From assembly GCA_034766995.1 (NCBI GenBank), contig CM068313.1, forward strand, positions 58,510,877-58,574,876: DNA of 64,000 nt, read 5' to 3'. This document shows, piece by piece, positions 55,497-64,000 of this stretch. The notes below the pieces were generated by a model. It did no database searches. It was not told the DNA's origin and was given only the letters and a program-made list of their open reading frames with translations. The stretch comes from Acanthacorydalis orientalis. Its lineage: Eukaryota > Arthropoda > Insecta > Megaloptera > Corydalidae. The translations under genes were made by a program, and so were the position numbers. How positions within the stretch are numbered: the stretch's first letter is position 1; every line of letters begins with the position of its first letter.

Positions 55497-56452
55497 AAGG
55501 TTCGTGCAAAAAATATTGTGGTTTTTATAATTTTAAGTTTGGCTCCGATTTTTCTAGGTATCGTTATCCTTTGTTATAGTCATGTGATACCTCATTGTAA
55601 ACAATTAAATCAGCGCTACTGATTTCATTTTATGTCTATTGTTTTCATTCTTTAGTATTGTTGGATGTAACCTCTTAAATTAGTCATGGAAAATAGCAAA
55701 CTCAAACGATTTTGTTTTATGAGTTTAAATTAGGACGTAAAGCAACAGAAACTGCCCATAATATCGAATTTGTTTTTGGCGAAGAGTCAATTAGTGAACG
55801 TACAGCTCAACACTGGTTCCAAAAATTTCATAATGAAAACGAAAGTCTTGATGATGAGAAGAGTCGCGGACCTCTTTCAGCTATAGACAATAATGATTTA
55901 AGAATCATTATTTAAGCGGACCCACGTGAAATAACTCGAGAGGTAGCAGAAGATCTAAACGTCGATCATTCAATAGTTGTTGGATATTTGAGCCTAATGA
56001 ATCAAAAAATACCGCTGCACACAGAAATTAGTTTTTTGCGATACACCATAAAAACGTAGAATCTTGAAATTTTTTATACACTTTCTTCCAATAATGTGTT
56101 TTTAGACAAAAAATATTATTCAACTCAATTCTCAAGTTCACAATTTTTATAGGGTTTCAAATGAAAAACTGCGATTATTCTGATTTTTGAATGACTGTCT
56201 TTTTTTCTAATGAAAGAAAAAGTTATAAATTTAGTTTCATTAGAAAGAAATTAATGACCTTTAAATATGTCATCCAAAAGATAGTGCTATGAGAACATAA
56301 TTTCTTTAGAAAACATCAATGGATTCCTAGTTACACACCCGGAGAAAATTCATTTATTCTTTGTATATGAAACATAATGTTTATTTGCAATGATTAAAAA
56401 TAGAAAAGTCTCTTTCATAGGACATAAAACGCAATTATTTTCAACCAACCTA
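55497..56452 (+). mobile_element. Mar-4 mariner copy 3, 3' half replaced
   Basis: Left end AGGTTCGTGCAAAAAATATT and right end, read inversely, AGGTTGGTTGAAAATAATTG are inverted repeats. The 5' untranslated part parallels Mar-4 copy 1 closely. The transposase N-terminal region reads FKLGRKATETAHNIEFVFGE, SERTAQHWFQKFHNENESLD, AIDNNDLRIII then a stop, and EITREVAEDLNVDHSIVV. Coding similarity ends near 56020. The remaining 430 bp up to the right TIR is non-coding and partly resembles the array units that follow. Confidence 0.75.
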
Positions 56453-58060
56453 ATACGTATAGGTTTATTCACATAGTTTAATCTATCGATTTATGAGAAA
56501 ATATCGATTTTTTCGACTTTCTAAACCTAGCAATGTCCTTAAGGTCATGAATCATTAAGTATAGAGATGAATTTGGTGTATTTTTTTTGTATAGAAAATG
56601 AATGTTTATTTACAAAAAATGAATTATATATCAATCTGTTGTTTTGTATAACTTTGCTAAATCTATCAGGTAATTGATGAATCCCTTGTCGAAAAAAGAT
56701 GGCTTTATGTGGATGAAGATTTCAGACCTCTTTTATGTCTGAAAATGCATTTTTTGCATGTTTTGTATATGAAAAAGGCTGTACTTGTATATGAATTTGA
56801 AGATCATAAACCGACATTATTTTTCTACCAACCTTATATATATATATATATATAACCTCTTCGACATAGTTTAATCTATCGATTTATGAAAAAATATAAT
56901 TTTTTTCGAATTTCTTAACCTTTCAAGGCCCTTAAAGTCATGAATTATTAAGTATACACATGAATTCGGTGTGTTTTTTTATAGAAAATGAATTTTTATT
57001 TACAGAAAAATAGATTACATTTCAATCGTCAGTATACAACCTTTTATTTTATATAACTTTGCTCAATCTATCATCAAGTAACTAATAAATCCCTTGTCGA
57101 AAAAAGATGGATTTAAGTCGATGAAGATATCAATACATTTTCAGACCTCTTCCATATCTGAAAATGCATTTTTAGCATGTTTTATGTACCACGAAAGCTT
57201 TACTTGTATATGAATTTGAAGGTCATAAACCATAATTATTTTTCTACCAACCTAATAAATATAGCCTTATTCGACATAGTTTAATCGATCGATTTATAAA
57301 AAATATCGATTTTTTCGATTTTCTAATCCTTGAAGGACCCTTAAGGTCATGAATTATTAGGTATACTCATGAATTTTGTGTATTTTTTTATAGACAATGT
57401 TTATTTACAGAAAAATGGATTACATTTCAATCCTCAGAATAAATCCTATTATTTTGTATAACTGCCAATCTATCGGGTAACTGATCGGGTAATTCCTTGT
57501 CGAAAAAATATGTCTTTAAGTCGATGAAGATATTAATACATTTTCAGACCTCTTCCGTGTCTGCAAATTTGCATATTTTATGTATCAAAAAAGCTGTACT
57601 AGGATATAAATTTGAAGGATATAACTGCAATTATTTTTCTACCAACCTTACACTTATAGCCTATTCGACATTATTCAATCTATAGATTTATGGAAAAATA
57701 TCGATTTTTTCGATTTTATAAACCTTGCAGGGCCCTTAAGGTCAAATATTATTAGATATACAAATGAATTAGGAATGTTTTTTCAATAGAAAATGGATGT
57801 TTACTTGCAGACAAATGGATTACATTTCAATCTTCAAAATATACCCTGTTATTTTTTATAACTTTACTCAATCTATCGGGTCACTGATAAATCCCTTGCC
57901 GAAAGAAAGATGGTTTTAAATCGATGAAGATATCAATGCATTTTCAGACCTCTTCCATATTTGAAAATGCAATTTTTGCATGTTTTATGTATCAAAAAAG
58001 CTGCCCTTGTATATTAATTTAAAGGTCATAAACAGCAAATATTTTTCTACCAACCTAATA
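56453..58060 (+). repeat. Four-unit tandem array, about 400-bp period, each unit ending in a Mar-4 3' terminus
   Basis: Units are approximately 56453-56838, 56839-57255, 57256-57651 and 57652-58060. Anchor ACATAGTTTAATCTATCGAT, or its close variant, occurs at 56471, 56864, 57274 and 57668, giving steps of 393, 410 and 394 bp. Each unit contains CTTAAGGTCATGAAT, a CTTGTCGAAAAAAGATGG-like block, GCATGTTTTATGTA and, at its end, ATTATTTTTCTACCAACCT, the Mar-4 right terminus. Unit 1 lies directly after Mar-4 copy 3. No open frame is conserved among units. Confidence 0.88.
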
Positions 58061-58550
58061 TTATGTGATCTTGAAAAATTAGACTCCCGAAATGAGAAAA
58101 AAAAAATGAAAAATTACTGAATAAATCGTTTTAAATTTAAGTGAAATTATATTAAAAAAAATAAACGTAAATCGAAAGAAATATATACATTATTTCATTA
58201 TCAGGTCTGATAATTTTCAAATTTTCCTCGTATAAACATTAGATTTTATAACAATTGAATATCAGATTTACGGTACCTACTGTATTTTTTTCTTTTTGCG
58301 AACACCACAATATATTTCTTATTATTTCAAAACAAATTTTAATAATCATGTCCATATACTATTGTTTATTCCATCATTTTAAGTTGAAAAAGCTGTCTAT
58401 ATTTCTTTTAACGTTTACATTATATAATATTTGTATCTAAAAATAAATATGTAAGAGATACAACAAAAACATACTTCTTCGTCCACGTGCACTGATAAAA
58501 TTTCTGAAATTTGAAAAATATGAAAGTGACCAAAATTTATTACACATTCC

Positions 58551-58553
<3 letters not shown>
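58061..58553. other. AT-rich spacer
   Basis: Nothing was recognised. Confidence 0.3.
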
Positions 58554-58616
<63 letters not shown>

Positions 58617-58662
58617 GTATATGTATATGGATATCTACATGTATATATATGTATATATACAC

Positions 58663-58694
<32 letters not shown>

Positions 58695-58740
58695 GTATAT
58701 GTATATGGATATCTACATGTATATATATGTATATATACAC

Positions 58741-58792
<52 letters not shown>
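58554..58792. repeat. (TA)n microsatellite with a 78-bp higher-order repeat
   Basis: TA runs enclose two copies of a block containing GGATATCTACATGTATATAT and TATACACG. The GGATATC anchors are at 58629 and 58707. Confidence 0.9.
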
Positions 58793-58795
<3 letters not shown>

Positions 58796-58921
58796 CATAA
58801 GAAATACAGCTTTTCGCTATTATAATATAATACGCTTCCAACACGGTTATATTAAAATATTCCAAAACTTGTACCATTTCCTTAACATGTAAAATATCCG
58901 AGATAAATTGTAAAAAGAAAC

Positions 58922-59480
58922 TCTTATATATATAAAAATGTACGCGCGCGGGTGTGAGTGTCCTCTGAGGAGGCTGTCATATCGTCACGCCGACGTTACC
59001 GTGACTCCTGTGATATGGGAAGACGGGAAGAGAGGGTGGCGACGCGCGTCCGCGGGAGGCGACGCGCACGGCTTGCGTCTGGCAGATGTCCCATGTCGCT
59101 GTCGGCGACAGTACTTACTTACTCACCCATCCTCCGTGAACACCTTCTCCAGCATCCGAACTTGACAGTCATTTCCGTCAAACGATAGAAAATATAACCG
59201 CGCGAATTTTTCATCTGAACGCGTTTACTTTGAGGAACGGTCGTGAACTTTAAGTTATACGATCGAGATATATTATAACGATATCGTAAGATTATTGACA
59301 GATTATTTTCTTTTTTTTTCTTGTTTTGTTCGATTTAATTGACGGATGATTTTTTTTAAAAAAAACGGATATCGAGCAGTTCATAAAAAGTCGAACTGCT
59401 TATTTGGATGCTAATTCTCATTTTTATAGTTTACTATTTATTAAGTACTAAGGGGCTCCGCCCCCTGTTCGATGCGCTTT
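58922..59480. other. GC-rich block followed by a GGGGCTCCGCCCC hairpin; Helitron-like candidate
   Basis: TCTTATATATATAAAAATG at 58922 is followed by a 250-bp GC-rich patch (GCGACGCGCGTCCGCGGG and similar). After AT-rich sequence, AAGGGGCTCCGCCCCCT at 59448-59465 can form a tight hairpin. A 5' TC start with a 3'-proximal hairpin suggests a Helitron or Helentron, but no CTRR terminus was found. Confidence 0.3.
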
Positions 59481-59944
59481 CCAACTTAATAAGTGAACAT
59501 GAAAATCTAAACCAGGTATTTGGGTTGTTGAACTTGTCCACAGTATCTATCTTTGAGTTTATATTCAAATCCTACACTCTTTAAATATTAAAGACAATCG
59601 AATATTGAATATGATAAAAGCATACAATATGTCCCACTTTTTTTCAAAAAATCAATTAAAAATAGACTTTCAATTTTTTTTATTTTTTTTGTGAGATGAC
59701 ATGGTTGAAACGTTTCTGAATATTTAACATAGTTATAATTATTAAGCAATAAGGACTAGTGTTTTTTTTTTCTAAAACCTTTACTGGGTCGTTTTATAAT
59801 ACTTAAGGTGGATAAAACGCCCCGTTTGTCCTCCAAAACTCCTCACCTGAATTTTACGTTATTTTTCATAAAATATAAGGATATTTCACTAAAAATGTTA
59901 CGTTATAAGTGCGAGGAACAAAAATATATAAGTATTTGATAGTA
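59481..59944. other. AT-rich spacer
   Basis: Nothing was recognised. Confidence 0.3.
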
Positions 59945-60650
59945 ATAAACCATTATTTTTTTTTAAAGCTTCTCGCTTGACCTTTCGACCAGAATGGTTA
60001 CGGAGAGGATCGTTTATAGTACAAGATTCATGAAACCAACTTAAAAAATGTGTACATTGCAACCAATATTTTTTTGATTTAAGTAATTTTCAGTACACAC
60101 TATACATTTAGTATCGTCTTCACCTGAAATTTCTTCTATTGATACATTTTTTTTTGATTATCTCTTTACTAGTTTCAGAAGAAGAAAGTGTTTTTTTTTG
60201 TTAATTTGTTTTGTCTTTGTCTGAGTATTCTTGAGTCTTAACTTACTTAGATCTAGTGTTGTTATTTTCATTTAGTTTCGTTTTATTACCATTTTGAACA
60301 TCTTCTCTATTCATATCATGTTCTCTGGCAAGTGATAGTCTTTCAAACTTACGAATACTTAATTATTTATTACATTGTAAAAATCCATTTTACCAAGTTT
60401 TTCCAGCTGATTTACTTGTATCAGAAAAATTATTTTAATTTTAACTTTTTTAGTAAATAGAAAGGTAATTTCTTTAACATCGTTACAATCTGGTGAAAAG
60501 CCTCCTTCTCTATTTTACTTATATGATTCACTAATTTATTTTCGTATTAAATTTTAAAAACTATTGGACAATCAAGAGTAACTTCAGATTTTCCGATAAG
60601 AAGGTATCTTATAACAATTCTTGAAGGTATTTTGTATTCTCTGCTAGCTT
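59945..60650 (-). pseudogene. pogo/Tigger-like transposase remnant: N-terminus joined to a zinc-finger tail
   Basis: Minus strand, from high to low coordinates: YKIPSRIVIRYLL and FHQIVTMLKKLPF (N-terminal helix-turn-helix region, about 60640-60450), SAGKTW-stop-NGFLQ (about 60400), LSIRKFERLSLAREHDMNRE (about 60350-60290), then a polar stretch with stops. After a frameshift, DDTKCIVCTENYL and YWLQCTHFLSWFHESC follow (60120-60010), a C-x2-C ... C ... H-x3-C zinc-finger-like tail found at the C-terminus of some insect pogo-type transposases. The whole catalytic DDE domain between these parts is missing. Confidence 0.68.
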
Positions 60651-60811
60651 AATTCGCTCCCATTTTTTATTCCTGACTTTTCCATGGGCTGATTCATATC
60701 TTTTTTTGGACTAGGATTCTCTTAATAATATCCTTACATATTTTCGTGACTTTTCTGTAAATTATTACATAAAAATGTAACATGATAAAAGTTACAAACG
60801 ATATATATATA
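60651..60811. other. Short spacer with a small TA run
   Basis: TA repeats at 60801-60811 touch the left end of Mar-3 copy 3. Confidence 0.5.
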
Positions 60812-60813
60812 TA

Positions 60814-61744
60814 CGAAGTCAGACAATTAAGTAATGCGACCGATTTTTTTCTCGGCCTGTGGTAACACTGTGAACCTGTAACTCCGCCAACGTAATAGCA
60901 GATCCCTACTCTCTCGATTGAGACCTTGACCACCCTCGTACGATCATTTCTTCGCCAGCTGTTTAGTGTTTTGTAACAACGCGCGAGTAGTGCATGTCAC
61001 GAAAATGGAACAGAGAAATTTAGAGCAACGGTGCGCGAGATTGTCTCGAGCAGGTTGAAAGTGATCCTACTCTTCTCGATCGAGTAATTACTGGTGATGA
61101 AAGTTGGTTCTTTCAATATGACCCCGAAACTAAACGACAAAGCCAACAGTGGCTGTCCCCTGGAGCACCAAGGCCAAAGAAGGCGAGAATGAGCAAGTCC
61201 AAAGTGAAAACCATGTTGATTTGCTTCTTCGACAGCAAAGGGGTGGTTCACAAAGAGTTCGTACCACCTGGACAAACCGTAAATCAAGTATTCTACCGCA
61301 ATGTGCTCGAAAAATTACGAAAGAGGGTGCTCAGAGTGCGTCCAGAGATCGCGAAGACTTGGGTTGTGCATCACGACAATGCTCCCTGTCACAGTGCGTT
61401 CAGTGTCTCTCAGTTTTTGGCGTCTAAAGGCATCGCAACGTTACCACAACCGCCCTATTCACCGGACATGTCACCCTGCGACTTTTTCCTATTCCCCCAT
61501 GTGAAAAAATTCGTCAAAGGTCGACATTTTGACTCCGTTGAAGATATCCAAGAATCTGTGACGAGGGTACTCGGAGAGGTCCCACAAGAAGTGTTCCAGA
61601 ATTGTTACGAAAACTGGAAAACTCGCTGGAATAAGTGTATAGATGCGGGAGGGGACTACTTTGAAGGGGATCGCAGCGATGTACCTTAATTTTTAAATAT
61701 ACTCGATTTTTGAATTTTGTCGCATTACTTAATTGTCTGACCTC

Positions 61745-61745
<1 letters not shown>
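60814..61745 (+). mobile_element. Mar-3 mariner copy 3, deletion derivative
   Basis: Left end CGAAGTCAGACAATTAAG and right end, read inversely, CGAGGTCAGACAATTAAG have TA at 60812-60813 and 61746-61747. At 932 bp it matches copies 1 and 2 in lacking the helix-turn-helix coding region. ATG 61005 opens MEQRNLEQR, but the deletion junction (CAACGGTGCGCGAGATTG) shifts the frame, so that reading ends at TGA soon after. Confidence 0.9.
61024..61689 (+). pseudogene. Mar-3 copy 3 transposase catalytic domain, open but without its start
   Basis: The catalytic frame is open from 61024 to TAA 61687-61689. It reads DCLEQVESDPTLLDRVITGD, ESWFFQYDPETKRQSQQWLS, MSKSKVKTMLICFFDSKG, VVHHDNAPCH and SPDMSPCDFFLFP, ending GDRSDVP. 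All three catalytic aspartates are present. The family start codon MEQRN is one frame away because of the deletion. The first in-frame ATG (61189, MSKSKVK) lies after the first catalytic Asp, so an active protein is not expected. Compared with copy 2, only the junction differs in kind. Confidence 0.85.
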
Positions 61746-61828
<83 letters not shown>

Positions 61829-61830
61829 GT
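61746..61830. repeat. (TA)n microsatellite
   Basis: A TA run between the right end of Mar-3 copy 3 and the left end of Mar-5 copy 2. Confidence 0.95.
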
Positions 61831-61839
61831 ATGTATACA

Positions 61840-63111
61840 TTAGGTAACCAAAAAAATTCTGTCGCTGTTATAACGTACAATAATTCCAAGAATTGTTTAC
61901 ACTTGTTATCGGATAAAATTCCAAGAATGGTTTATCAGTAATATTAGCATGTGTTAATTGTTGACAGAATCTCGAACTGTTCACTTTAATTTAAAAAATA
62001 ATTCTAACACTTGAAAATGTATGTGAAAAATAATGTTGTACGTGCATGTTTGCCTTATGAATTTTAAGCTTAGGACTAATGCTACAGAAACTGCAAAAAA
62101 AATTGTACTGCGTTTGAAGAAAATACAAATACCTCAAGAACGACCCAGAGATGGTTTAAAAAAATTTCTGCCGGGAATGAATCCATTAAAGACAAGATCA
62201 GATCAGGCAGACCATCAAATTTAAATATCGATGAATCGGAGACAATGATTGAAACCAATTCCAGTTTAACGTGTCAAAAGCTTGCAGAATTGTTCAAAGT
62301 AAGTGATGAAACAATACATAAACATTTACACAAACTAGGAAAGAGGTGAAAATTAAAAATGGGTACTATACGAACTAACTCCCAATAACAAATTACAGCG
62401 TCTTACAATCCGGATATCTCTTATTTCACGACTAAAATCAGAGAACTTTTTGGATGGAATTTTGACTATTGATGAAAAGTGGATTATTTATTCCAACTAC
62501 AAACGTACTCACCACTGGCTTATATTAGGTGATCCTAACCCACAAAGTACTAAATGAAAGTTAACACCGCGAAAATTTCTCTGTGTTTGGTGGACTTCAA
62601 ATAGAATTATTCACCATGAGTATCTATGAGTGGGACAAAACCTCACCGACAACATCCCTAGTGAAAAATTCCAGCGAGTAAACGATGCATTATAACAAAA
62701 ACTGCCAGCACTTGTAAATCGTAAAAAAGTTTTATTTTTGCAAGATAACGCATGACCACACGATGAAATTGAGACTAAAACAAAAATTACGAATTTAGAG
62801 TGGGAGATCCTCCTTCATGCCCCATATTCCCCAGACATATCTCCATCAGATTATCGCCTATTTTTATCTTTGGACAATCGTATGCATGGTAAACAGTTTA
62901 ATCATGAAGAAGAATCAAAAATAAAGTTGTCTACATTTTTTGAAAATAAAAATAATCAGTTTTATACAAATCAAATTTATACATTATCTTCACACTGGGA
63001 AAGGGTTGTTCAGTGCGAAGATGGATATTTTGATGAATAAAGTTATTTTATCTAAAAGTACACATGTCTTTTTCTCGATTCGAAAATGACAGAACTTTCT
63101 TGGTTGCCTGA
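61840..63111 (+). mobile_element. Mar-5 mariner copy 2, full length but broken
   Basis: Left end TTAGGTAACCAAAAAAATTC and right end, read inversely, TCAGGCAACCAAGAAAGTTC are inverted repeats, with TA on the right (63112-63113). The transposase has the same order as copy 1. FKLRTNATETAKK, frame-shifted TARTTQRWFKK-like and VSDETIHKHLHKLGKR come first. ILTIDEKWIIYSNYKRTHHW follows, with an intact first catalytic site. LFLQDNA-stop-PH then precedes LLHAPYSPDISPSDYRLF and CEDGYFDE to TAA 63039. Two catalytic sites look better preserved than in copy 1, but many stops occur. Confidence 0.85.
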
Positions 63112-63113
63112 TA

Positions 63114-63340
63114 TTATGAAACTTCAAGTACAACTCTCTTACAATGTATTTTGTTTTACTTGTTTTTCCACTCAAAGGTAATGACAGTTGAAGATTTTCA
63201 CAATCAATAATTCAATAATTCACTTTATATAAATCACTTATTTTGTTAAGACTTACAAAAACATACCATCATCGCCTTATTATAGTTTTATAGAATGAGA
63301 TATGAATTAATAACAAACTCTCTAAAGTATGCATTGATGT
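63114..63340. other. Short AT-rich spacer
   Basis: Nothing was recognised between the Mar-5 copy 2 right end and the duplicated Mar-5 3' end. Confidence 0.3.
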
Positions 63341-63420
63341 ATTGATGAATAAAGTTATTTTATGTAAAAATACATAAGTGTTTTTTCTCAATTCAAAAAC
63401 GACAGAACTTCCTTGGTTAC

Positions 63421-63424
<4 letters not shown>
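63341..63424 (+). repeat. Orphan Mar-5 3' end
   Basis: The last 84 bp of Mar-5, from TTGATGAATAAAGTTATTTT to GGTTACCTGA, are repeated here. It follows the TA rule at its end (TA 63425-63426). The coding part and left end are absent. Confidence 0.8.
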
Positions 63425-63483
<59 letters not shown>

Positions 63484-63512
63484 TTATATATACATTTATA
63501 TATATATATATA
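63425..63512. repeat. (TA)n microsatellite
   Basis: A TA run beginning at the end of the orphan Mar-5 terminus, interrupted by CTTATATATACATT. Confidence 0.95.
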
Positions 63513-63882
63513 TTCCTGCTGTTCTTTGTCCTTTTGAATAAGCTATATGTCTGTTCTCTATTCAACATCTAATTATGGATATCGAATGTTGTCCATAAGT
63601 AGATGTTAAGGACAAGATTAATTTTCAACATACATCTGAGAATAGCAATTGTACCGATAGACACATAGCTTATTCAAAACGTCAAAGAATAACAGGTAAA
63701 CGAAACGTAAAAATATACAATTATAATTTTATTATACATTATCATCATACGGTCTTTCGATACACTGCTGGATGAAGGCTTCTTCCAAAACTCTCCATTT
63801 CAAAAGATTCAGTTCCTCTTTTTTTTAGAAATTTCCAATAAATTTTGTTATGTCCTTACCCCATCTATTGTTGGCTTCTTTC

Positions 63883-63886
<4 letters not shown>
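63513..63886. other. Spacer with a possible LINE/SINE tail
   Basis: CACTGCTGGATGAAGGCTTC at 63761-63780, followed by CCAAAACTCTCCATTTC, resembles a motif in some RTE-type LINE or SINE tails. The assignment is from memory and weak. Confidence 0.25.
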
Positions 63887-63945
<59 letters not shown>

Positions 63946-63956
63946 TATGTGTGTGT
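63887..63956. repeat. (TA)n(TG)n microsatellite
   Basis: A TA run passing into TGTGTG near the window end. Confidence 0.95.
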
Positions 63957-64000
63957 GTGTTTATGCACATACATAACATATTTGAACGATTTTCGGTCAG

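Overview
The window looks like intergenic or heterochromatin-like DNA from an insect nuclear genome. The base composition is very AT-rich, long (TA)n microsatellites occur every 1-3 kb, and almost every protein-like signal is a transposase or reverse transcriptase. The density of mariner elements, with jockey-like LINE pieces, piggyBac-like elements and pogo/Tigger remnants, fits an insect. An ant or other hymenopteran is my guess by inference. I see no rRNA, tRNA, CRISPR or intact host gene. The only host-like coding trace is a short MADF/Myb-SANT-like segment at 22725-22835.

I sorted the mariner (DD34D) copies into working groups by terminal inverted repeat (TIR) and protein. Mar-1 (Himar/irritans-like) is at 13142-14433. 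Mar-2 (TIR CGAGGGTGGTCCC) is at 6412-7517, 20960-22255, 22891-24177 and 41934-42995. Mar-3 (TIR CGAGGTCAGACAATTAAG) is at 10801-11733, 27394-28313 and 60814-61745. Mar-4 (cecropia-like, TIR AGGTTGGTAGAAAAATAATT) is at 8473-9798, about 11890-13132 and 55497-56452, plus fragments, a 74-bp MITE and a tandem array at 56453-58060. Mar-5 (TIR TCAGGTAAYCAAG) is at 16046-17322 and 61840-63111, with an orphan end at 63341-63424. Mar-6 (TIR CCCATAAGTAATGC) is at 29100-30345, 43790-45028 and 48335-48930. Single or very degraded copies are Mar-7 (45121-46014), Mar-8 (7740-8400 and 47410-47990), Mar-9 (18483-20140), a mellifera-like copy at 1-985 and an N-terminal scrap at 27177-27330.

Other transposons: Tc1-like (14474-16039; C-terminal scrap 43055-43185); piggyBac-like (1727-3779, 36560-36847, 43190-43600, 50950-51949); TTAA-flanked MITEs (28380-28933, 30437-31157, 31802-32586, 54729-55406); a hAT-type MITE (53574-54150); pogo/Tigger remnants (37356-38293, 59945-60650); and another IS630/Tc1/mariner-type DDE remnant (32640-33480). 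Retroelements: a probable solo LTR (3843-5292) whose initiator is split by a LINE fragment (4079-4898), a 267-bp solo LTR inside a (TA)n tract (24505-24771), a LINE reverse-transcriptase piece (40045-40475) and a poly(A)-bearing insertion in Mar-9 (18887-19220).

The layout is a layered transposon graveyard. TA-targeting elements sit in or against (TA)n tracts, and later elements land in older ones. Most transposases carry stops, frameshifts or lost catalytic aspartates. The least damaged are Mar-1 (one premature TGA), Mar-2 at 20960 (one 2-nt homopolymer frameshift) and Mar-3 at 27394, which keeps an uninterrupted ORF for a catalytic domain that has lost its DNA-binding N-terminus. All percentages, ages and family names would need alignment; the names rest on motif recognition only.
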